This document shows positions 58,158-64,000 of a stretch of 64,000 nucleotides of DNA, piece by piece. The first letter of the stretch is position 1. Every line of letters begins with the position of its first letter. Source of the stretch: an uncultured Clostridia bacterium (GTDB lineage: Bacteria > Bacillota > Clostridia > Christensenellales > CAG-138); contig CAMVMM010000006.1 in NCBI GenBank assembly GCA_947168565.1, positions 1-64,000 on the forward strand. The letters are read 5' to 3'. The notes beneath the pieces are model-generated. The model did no database searches. It was not told the origin of the DNA and was given only the letters and a program-made list of their open reading frames with translations. A program made the position numbers and the translations under genes.

Positions 58158-59432
58158 ATGAACGAAGTAGTATCCGCAAAAAGAGCCTTCGCCCTTATGG
58201 AAAGGCTCGGCTATGAGCGCGTGAGCTGCACTCCGCAGGAAAAGCGCGCCGCCGAGGAGCTGCAAAAGGAAGCGGCCTCATTCGGGCTTGACTGCACTAT
58301 CGAGGAGTTTGAGGCGGCGGCGGGCGATGTCACGAAGGCGAGCTTTAAGGTGATCGCGCCGTATGAAAAGGAGTATACCGTTACGGGCTATATCCGCTCC
58401 GATTCCACACCGGACGAGGGGCTGGAGCTTGATTTTGTGTACGTTGAAAACGCGCTGGAGGCCAATCTCGTGGGCGTGGCGGGCAAGGCGATACTTGTGA
58501 ACGGCAGGTTCGGCATGGACGCCTATGAGCGCATCCAAAAGGCGAAGCCCGCCGCGATAATCACCTTCTCCGGCGCGGTGGACGACGATACCGAAAAAAC
58601 CGATCTTGAGATCAGGAAGATACGCGAAACGTACAGCGAAAAGCACGGCTCGGCCGTGGCGCTGACCATCCGCGCGGCGGACGCGCTTGAAATAGTCAAA
58701 TCAGGCGCGAAAAGGGTGCATATAGTTGTTAAAAGCGAAGCAAGGCAGGGCATTTCAAGAAACGTCTGCGGCGAGATCAAGGGCACGGAGTTTCCGGACG
58801 AGATAGTTTCCTTCGGCGCGCATTTCGACAGCGTGTATTTCTCCACCGGCGTTTACGATAATATGTCCGGCTCGGTCATCATAATGGAGATAGCGCGCTA
58901 TTTCATGGCAAATCCCCCGAAGCGCACGCTCAAATTCAACTGGTACGGCTCGGAGGAGCAGGGGCTTTTGGGCAGCAAGGCGTACACGAGCTCGCATAAG
59001 GAGGAGCTTGAAGCGCACCGCTTTATGATAAACGTGGACGTGGCCGCGCCGGTACTCGGCAAGGAGCTCATCTTCTGCATGGGCACCGAGGCGCTGAAAA
59101 GCTACGTGGACGCCATGATGAAGGAGCTCGGCAGAGCCGCCGTGGTGGAGGACGATATCTATTCGAGCGACAGCATCCCCTTTGCGGATAACGGCGTGCC
59201 TGCGATAAATTTCTGCCGCTTCGGCGCTCCCGGAACCGCCTTCATCCACGACAGGCGCGACAGGCTCGATATGGGCTATATGTCCGCAGAGGCGCTGGAT
59301 ATAACGCTTCAAAACGCGCTGGAGTTTTCAAAGCGCGTTATAAACGCCCCCGTGTTCCCGATAGAGCGGAAAATATCCGATTCCATCAGGGGCAAGGTGG
59401 ATAAATACCTTTTCAGAAAGAAAAAGGACTGA
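58158..59432 (+). CDS. M28-family metallopeptidase
   Basis: This 424-residue protein has no signal peptide, so it is likely cytoplasmic. The catalytic domain has FGAHFDSVYFSTGVYDNMSGSVIIMEIARYF (metal ligands His and Asp, near 220-250), NWYGSEEQGLLGSKAY near residue 263, MINVDVAAP and the C-terminal FIHDRRDRLDMG (last His ligand). A PA-like insert lies between about 70 and 180. It is an aminopeptidase by family. The gene follows an AT-rich, repeat-like leader (58077-58140) and an AAAGGAAT ribosome site. Confidence 0.9.
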   Translation: MNEVVSAKRAFALMERLGYERVSCTPQEKRAAEELQKEAASFGLDCTIEEFEAAAGDVTKASFKVIAPYEKEYTVTGYIRSDSTPDEGLELDFVYVENALEANLVGVAGKAILVNGRFGMDAYERIQKAKPAAIITFSGAVDDDTEKTDLEIRKIRETYSEKHGSAVALTIRAADALEIVKSGAKRVHIVVKSEARQGISRNVCGEIKGTEFPDEIVSFGAHFDSVYFSTGVYDNMSGSVIIMEIARYFMANPPKRTLKFNWYGSEEQGLLGSKAYTSSHKEELEAHRFMINVDVAAPVLGKELIFCMGTEALKSYVDAMMKELGRAAVVEDDIYSSDSIPFADNGVPAINFCRFGAPGTAFIHDRRDRLDMGYMSAEALDITLQNALEFSKRVINAPVFPIERKISDSIRGKVDKYLFRKKKD

Positions 59433-59601
59433 TAAACGCAAGCTTTCACGTTATCGCCGCGCAATATTAAAAAGTGCGGCGATATATGTGTTTTTAAAAG
59501 GTAAACCAATGGTAGAGCCGGCTAAACTGCGGGTCGGTTGAGTAGATCGGGAGGTACGTGCTACTATGAGTCCATCCAAACCACAAGGAGGCTCGATCAA
59601 A

Positions 59602-60024
59602 ATGAATGAACTGACGATGGGCGGCTTCATAGCCGCAAAGAGAGCGGAGAAGGGGCTGACCCAGCTTGAGCTCGGAGAAAAGCTCGGCGTTACCGATAAG
59701 GCCGTTTCCAAATGGGAGCGCGATCTTTCCTGCCCCGATATCGGCTCCATACCAAGGCTTGCCGAGGTGCTGGGCGTTTCGGTTGAGGAATTGCTGCGCG
59801 TGAGCAGCGGCGCCGCGAACGAGAAATCGGATAAGGCGCGCGGCGCAAAGCTCTCCGTGCCGTTCAGAACCATAGACCTGCCCTTTAAGGCGATCGCGCT
59901 TGCGATGGGGATCGCCGTTGCCGTGCTGAGTGCGCTTGATAAGGTGGACGCTAAATCGGCGCTCATAATGCTCGGCATCGGGCTTGCGCTGCTCGGCATC
60001 ACAAGCCTCGGAGAGGATAAGTAA
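59602..60024 (+). CDS. XRE-family regulator with C-terminal membrane helices
   Basis: This 140-residue protein has an N-terminal helix-turn-helix of the common Firmicute type (MGGFIAAKRAEKGLTQLELGEKLGVTDKAVSKWERDLSCPDIGSIPRLAEVLGVSVEELL), a basic linker, and two short hydrophobic segments (about 98-112 and 119-135). The start at 59602 follows CAAGGAGGCT; the ATG at 59566 precedes that site. It is a membrane-tethered regulator; the target is unknown. Confidence 0.85.
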   Translation: MNELTMGGFIAAKRAEKGLTQLELGEKLGVTDKAVSKWERDLSCPDIGSIPRLAEVLGVSVEELLRVSSGAANEKSDKARGAKLSVPFRTIDLPFKAIALAMGIAVAVLSALDKVDAKSALIMLGIGLALLGITSLGEDK

Positions 60025-60163
60025 AAAGGATTATGCCTTGATCGGGCGCCCTCGCGGCGTCCGAATTTTTATATCCGCTTCCTTTGCGTAAAAATTCGGG
60101 ATGAGAAAGGCCGGGGAGAAAAACAATATAATTCCCATACAAGCCGCTTTTGCGCGGTATTTG

Positions 60164-60172
60164 TGCTATAAT
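60164..60172 (+). promoter_or_regulatory. Extended -10 promoter of the third MATE gene
   Basis: TGCTATAAT lies 33 bp upstream of the GTG start, without a clear -35. Confidence 0.5.
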
Positions 60173-60205
60173 GGATAAAAATGAGCTTGAAATGAGGAAA
60201 TATCT

Positions 60206-61663
60206 GTGGATTCCCGCGCTGTAAGAAAAGGCTTATTAAGCAAAAAGGACGTGGATATGACGGAGGGAAATATCCTTCGCCATCTTATCGCATTTGCGAT
60301 CCCGCTTCTTCTCGGCAATATTTTTCAGCAGCTTTACAACACCGTGGACAGCTGGGTGGTCGGCAATTTCGTGGGCGACGGCGCATTTTCCGCAGTCGGC
60401 ACGGTCGGCCCCATCATGAACACGCTCATAGGCACCTTCATGGGGCTTTCCGCCGGCGCGGGCGTGGTGATCTCGCAGTATTACGGCGCAAAGCAGTATG
60501 ACAGCGTGCAGGACACGGTGCATACCGCGCTCACGCTGACGCTCATCCTCGGCGGCGTGTTCACGGCGGTGGGCATAATTATGACGCCGTATATGCTCGG
60601 CTGGATGAACACTCCCGAAAGCGTCAGGCCGGAGGCAACGCTCTATCTGCGCATCTATTTTTCCGGAATAATCGGGCTGATGATCTATAATATCGGCTCC
60701 GGCATAATGCGCGCCGTGGGCGATTCGCAGCGCCCGTTCATCTTTCTTGTGGTTTCCGCCGTCACAAACACGATCCTCGATCTTGTGTTCGTGCTCGTGT
60801 TCAAAATGGGCGTGGAGGGCGTTGCCCTTGCCACCATAATCGCGCAGTTCGTTTCGGCGGCGCTTGTGATCCACACGCTTTTAAAGGCGGATAACTGCTG
60901 CAGGCTGGAGCTGAAAAAGCTGCGCATCCACGGCAAAATGCTCAAAAAAATACTTGCCGTGGGGCTTCCCGCCGCGCTTCAGATGGCGGTCACCTCCTTT
61001 TCAAATATCTTCGTGCAGGGCTATATAAATCAGTTCGGAAAGGACTGCATGGGCGGCTGGACGGCGTATTCCAAAATAGACCAGTTCCTGCTGCTGCCCA
61101 TGCAGAGCATCTCCCTTGCCTGCACCACCTTCGTTGGGCAGAATCTGGGCGTTGGAAACACGAAGCGCGCCAAAAAGGGCATCAGCATAGCCATGACCAT
61201 CTCCGTTGTGTCCACGGCCATATTGATGATACCCGTGCTGATCTTCGCCCCGCAGCTCGTGGAGTTTTTCAGTAAAAAGCCGGAGGTTATAAAATACGGC
61301 TCCATGCTTCTGAGGCTCATCTCGCCCTTCTACGTGCTCTGCTGCGTAAACCAGGTGCTCGCCGGCTCCCTGCGCGGCGCGGGGGACAGCCGCACGCCTA
61401 TGTTCATAATGCTGGGCAGCTTCGTTGCGTTCAGGCAGATCTATCTTTTCGTTATGTCGCGCTTTGTGAGCAACACCATCACGGCGATAGCGCTCGGCTA
61501 CCCGGCGGGCTGGCTCGTGTGCTCCACCATAACGCTTATCTACTTTTTCCGCGCGAATTGGGATAAATACCGCCTTGTGGACGATGCGCCAAAGGGCAAG
61601 GTGAAGGGCGGCGAAAGCGTCGGGAGCGGCGAAAGCGGCGAACCTGCGGGCAGCGAGGGCTGA
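60206..61663 (+). CDS. MATE-family exporter
   Basis: This 485-residue transporter has 12 predicted helices and the usual KDVDMTEGNILRHLIAFAIPLLLGNIFQQLYNTVDSWVVGNFVG start. GWTAYSKIDQFLLLPMQSISLACTTFVGQNLGVGNTKRAKKG marks the half boundary. It starts with GTG at 60206 after GAGGAAA; an ATG at 60257 is the alternative. The polar C-terminal tail is unusually rich in Gly, Ser and Glu (GGESVGSGESGEPAGSEG). The substrate is unknown. Confidence 0.93.
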   Translation: MDSRAVRKGLLSKKDVDMTEGNILRHLIAFAIPLLLGNIFQQLYNTVDSWVVGNFVGDGAFSAVGTVGPIMNTLIGTFMGLSAGAGVVISQYYGAKQYDSVQDTVHTALTLTLILGGVFTAVGIIMTPYMLGWMNTPESVRPEATLYLRIYFSGIIGLMIYNIGSGIMRAVGDSQRPFIFLVVSAVTNTILDLVFVLVFKMGVEGVALATIIAQFVSAALVIHTLLKADNCCRLELKKLRIHGKMLKKILAVGLPAALQMAVTSFSNIFVQGYINQFGKDCMGGWTAYSKIDQFLLLPMQSISLACTTFVGQNLGVGNTKRAKKGISIAMTISVVSTAILMIPVLIFAPQLVEFFSKKPEVIKYGSMLLRLISPFYVLCCVNQVLAGSLRGAGDSRTPMFIMLGSFVAFRQIYLFVMSRFVSNTITAIALGYPAGWLVCSTITLIYFFRANWDKYRLVDDAPKGKVKGGESVGSGESGEPAGSEG

Positions 61664-61784
61664 CGCGAAAGGCTCCAACCGTGGCGTAAGGCTTGAATCG
61701 TGCCGCGCGATATGGTAAAATATACCGCATAGCTCGGCGAAAGGCCGCCGATGCCGAATCCGTCAGGGAAGGGGACTGCGTTTA

Positions 61785-63251
61785 ATGGAATCAAATAAAC
61801 AGGAAATGACCGTGAAAAACGAAAAAAACGAAGGATCCGTAAATATAGCAAAAAAGGGCCGTGAGCCGATCAAGGGAAGGGCGCTTGCCGTGCTTATCAT
61901 AAGGATCGCCGCCGTGGTGATCGCCGCCGCGGGCTTTGCGCTGTATTTTGCCACCACAAAATATAAAACGCTTGATTACGCCGCTCCGCTTGTAACGCTT
62001 GCGCTCTTCGTGTGGGTATTCATTATTGCATCGCCCAAGCTTGTGGACACCCTGATGGGCGACAGCAGCGTGGAGTTCACCGAGCGCGGCGCTTCAAAGC
62101 GCGCGTGGCGCAATTTCTGGCTGATCTGCGCGGGCGCGCTGGTGCTGCATATCATAACGGGCATAGTCGGCGCGCTGGTGTTTAAAAACGTCAGCAGCTA
62201 CGGCGCGGGTCTGAGCAATTTCTTCAAGCTCTGGCGCGAAGCCTGGCTCAAGGGCAATACGGACGCCGGGCATTATATGAATATCGCGGAAAACTGGTAC
62301 GTTAAAGAGGGGAATGACAACCTGCTTATCGTTTTCTTCCCCATGCTGCCGGTGCTGATCCGCGGCTTCAATCTCGTGATTCACGACAGCTTCATTTCCG
62401 CTCAGATAATAAACGCAATCGCCACGGCGCTTGCCTCCGGCATGGTGTATATGACGCTTCTGCCCGTTATCGGCAGCTCCCGTTCCAAGGTGGGCGCGTT
62501 CGTTTCCATCCTTCTGCCGGGCATGATCTTTATGAATTCGCCCATGAGCGAGCCGCTGTTCCTGCTCTTCTCGGTGTGCGCGTTCTTCTTTGCGCAGCGC
62601 AGGCAGTTTGTGCTCTCCGGCATATTCGTGGCGCTTGCGGGCTTCACGCGCTCGCTCGGCGTTATCGCCGCCGTGCCGCTTGCCATAATCGGCATAGGGC
62701 ATATAGTGCGCCTTATAAGGGATAAGCAGAAATGGGGCAGGGAATTTGCGCTGCTTGCCGTGGGTCTTGCGATCTCAACGCTCGGCACGCTCGGCTATCT
62801 CTATATAAACTATTCCATTCACGGCGACGCGCTGAAGTTTTTTGAATACCAGTCCTCAAACTGGCATCAGAAGGCAAGCCCCTTCTTCGATACGCCGCGC
62901 TACATGATAAACTATACCCAAACCTATCTTAAAAACGGCGAGATCAATAAATTCCTTTCGCTCTGGCTGCCGGGCTTTATTGCAATCTTCGGCTCGCTGT
63001 TTTTGGTCGGCTCCAAGGCAAGGCGCCTGCCGGCGGGGTACACCATGTATTTCCTTGCCTATTTCGCGGTTGCAATCGGCTGCACCTGGCTGCTTTCCGC
63101 AATGCGCTATATCTCCGCCGCGCTGCCCGTGACCGCCTCCATCGCGCACTGCGCCAATAAAAAATGGAAAACGGTGCTTATTTTCGTGATCCTTGCCGCC
63201 ATGTATCTTGCCAATATCTATATGTATATGATGCGCTGGGACGTGTATTGA
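61785..63251 (+). CDS. PIG-V-like GT-C mannosyltransferase homologue
   Basis: This 488-residue membrane protein has an N-terminal cytoplasmic tail of about 32 residues and around 11 helices. A conserved loop near residues 155-190 (TDAGHYMNIAENWYVKEGNDNLLIVFFPMLPVLIRGFNLV) matches the DAGHY...FFPLYP pattern of PIG-V-type dolichol- or polyprenyl-phosphate-mannose-dependent enzymes. Later features include NSPMSEPLFLLFS and GFTRSLG. Acceptor and sugar are not known. The start follows GAAGGGGA. It is monocistronic and ends before the terminator at 63329. Confidence 0.8.
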   Translation: MESNKQEMTVKNEKNEGSVNIAKKGREPIKGRALAVLIIRIAAVVIAAAGFALYFATTKYKTLDYAAPLVTLALFVWVFIIASPKLVDTLMGDSSVEFTERGASKRAWRNFWLICAGALVLHIITGIVGALVFKNVSSYGAGLSNFFKLWREAWLKGNTDAGHYMNIAENWYVKEGNDNLLIVFFPMLPVLIRGFNLVIHDSFISAQIINAIATALASGMVYMTLLPVIGSSRSKVGAFVSILLPGMIFMNSPMSEPLFLLFSVCAFFFAQRRQFVLSGIFVALAGFTRSLGVIAAVPLAIIGIGHIVRLIRDKQKWGREFALLAVGLAISTLGTLGYLYINYSIHGDALKFFEYQSSNWHQKASPFFDTPRYMINYTQTYLKNGEINKFLSLWLPGFIAIFGSLFLVGSKARRLPAGYTMYFLAYFAVAIGCTWLLSAMRYISAALPVTASIAHCANKKWKTVLIFVILAAMYLANIYMYMMRWDVY

Positions 63252-63328
63252 TAAGCGGCTCGGGATCCGGCGCAAAGCAGGGTACAGGCAGGAAAAGCAA
63301 AGTATTAGCAAGTGAAAATGCAAATAAA

Positions 63329-63361
63329 AATGACCCGCTGTCATCCGCACGGCGGGTCATT
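63329..63361. terminator. Bidirectional terminator
   Basis: AATGACCCGC/GCGGGTCATT (10 bp, 13-nt loop) lies between convergent genes. The minus-strand side has the better T tract (ATTTTTATTTG). Confidence 0.8.
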
Positions 63362-63390
63362 CGATTTGTTGTGTCTGCGGCTGCGGTATG

Positions 63391-63434
63391 GCCGTGGTAC
63401 TGCCGTGGTACTGCTGTAGTAATGCCGTGGTAAT
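63391..63434. repeat. 11-bp tandem repeat, four copies
   Basis: GCCGTGGTACT occurs twice exactly, followed by GCTGTAGTAAT and GCCGTGGTAAT. It lies in the short gap between the terminator and the DUF3783-like gene. Confidence 0.9.
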
Positions 63435-63478
63435 ACGAAAGACTCGTTTCATTTGAAGAACGCGCTTTCGGTGAAGAA

Positions 63479-63886
63479 TCATTCGGCGGAGCCTTCAGCC
63501 CCTTCGCCCTCGCGGCGTTTGCGCAGCAGCTCCAGCATCGCCTCATGCTCCCTTGAAAGCTCCCTTGCAAGCGCGGCGGGGGACCAGTAAAGGTTGTGCT
63601 CCGTGACCACGGCTTTCAGGGCAACGGGCGCACCCTCGCGCCGCAGCGATTGAAGCAGCGCAGCGAAGGTGGGTTCGTCCAATTCGTGCATTATCAGCAT
63701 TTCCTCCGAAAAGGGCTCCGCCTCCTCCGGCGCGGGAAAGGGCATATCAAGCCCTATCAGCTCGCCCAGCGGCCGCGCGTGATCCCGCTTTTCCGCCAAA
63801 GCGCAGTCTATCTCAAGCGCCTCGGCAATCGAGCGTATGCGCCGCAGCTTTTCGCCGCCGATATTGAAAAGAATTATGCAGGACAT
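63479..63886 (-). CDS. DUF3783-family protein
   Basis: This 135-residue protein starts MSCIILFNIGGEKLRRIRSIAEALEIDCALAEKRDHARPLGELIGL and continues with MLIMHELDEPTFAALLQSLRREGAPVALKAVVTEHNLYWSPAALARELSREHEAML, the usual order of the DUF3783 family. It is a small cytoplasmic protein of unknown role that is common in Clostridia. The start at 63886 follows TTGGAGGTG; the longer frame from 63979 runs through a tandem repeat region and is rejected. The last residues (KRREGEGAEGSAE) are a charged tail. Confidence 0.85.
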   Translation of the reverse strand: MSCIILFNIGGEKLRRIRSIAEALEIDCALAEKRDHARPLGELIGLDMPFPAPEEAEPFSEEMLIMHELDEPTFAALLQSLRREGAPVALKAVVTEHNLYWSPAALARELSREHEAMLELLRKRREGEGAEGSAE

Positions 63887-63950
63887 TCGCACCTCCAAGG
63901 CTTTCGCATCTGCTTTTATGGATGGAATTATACCCCATGGAGCGCGAAAA

Positions 63951-64000
63951 CGCAATAACGCAATTTCGCAATTTCGCAACTACGCAACTACGCAATTTCG
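63951..64000. repeat. 8-bp tandem repeat running off the window edge
   Basis: Units CGCAATAA, CGCAATTT (twice), CGCAACTA (twice) and CGCAATTT follow one another at an exact 8-bp period. The array is cut by the window end, so its full length is unknown. Confidence 0.85.

Overview
The window looks like the chromosome of an anaerobic, spore-forming Firmicute of the class Clostridia, probably an uncultured gut lineage near Christensenellales or Oscillospirales. The signs are GC-rich genes with strong GGAGG ribosome sites, consensus sigma-A promoters, a SpoIID protein, [FeFe]-hydrogenase maturases, the split glycine decarboxylase (GcvPA and GcvPB), the GlgC/GlgD pair, FloA/NfeD, and a dockerin-bearing secreted protein. 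No plasmid or complete prophage is visible, and most of the window reads as core genome.

Layout. Positions 1-1600 hold small accessory genes: a 47-residue membrane protein, an ABM-fold protein and an esterase. Positions 1780-6520 are the glycine cleavage genes gcvT-gcvH-gcvPA-gcvPB. Positions 6550-11140 are a cluster of five lipoproteins that includes a recent duplication and a MITE-like element. Positions 11280-20850 carry a MATE exporter, an XRE repressor divergent from a small membrane protein with a clear palindromic operator, a PHP phosphoesterase, two CNNM/CBS proteins, an RluA enzyme, peptidase T, VanZ and a GNAT enzyme. Positions 20870-24160 carry a stand-alone reverse transcriptase, a small membrane protein, two coupled GNAT enzymes, a candidate structured RNA and an unknown protein.

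Positions 24320-28900 are the accessory heart of the window. tRNA-Arg(ACG) is followed by an AT-rich two-gene island that encodes an unknown protein and a zinc-ribbon/nuclease/NUMOD1 protein. Two intergenic hairpin arrays follow, on either side of a GNAT-like gene. In each array the short spacers of the left half are reverse complements of those in the right half.

Positions 28925-36090 carry a TGS/uridine-kinase-like protein, a GT-C membrane protein, SpoIID and the nfeD-floA module. Positions 36400-41830 carry an ArsR-type regulator, gdhA, an XRE-TPR regulator and a secreted LRR-dockerin protein. Positions 42030-46190 are the H-cluster maturation genes (TM1266 regulator, hydE, hydG, hydF) behind a roughly 270-nt leader that contains an intrinsic terminator. 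Positions 46590-50520 are the glycogen operon glgC-glgD plus two further genes. Positions 50680-56640 carry mreC-mreD-PBP2, a HAD phosphatase and tgt. Positions 56680-63890 carry two MATE exporters, an M28 peptidase, an XRE membrane protein, a PIG-V-like GT-C protein and a DUF3783 protein.

The intergenic spaces are unusually rich in short tandem repeats, with periods of 7, 8, 11, 14 and 20 bp, and in long hairpins. The items most worth follow-up are the mirrored hairpin arrays, the tRNA-associated nuclease island, the structured RNA near 23.5 kb and the reverse transcriptase locus. All function calls come from reading motifs in the sequence; no database search was run.
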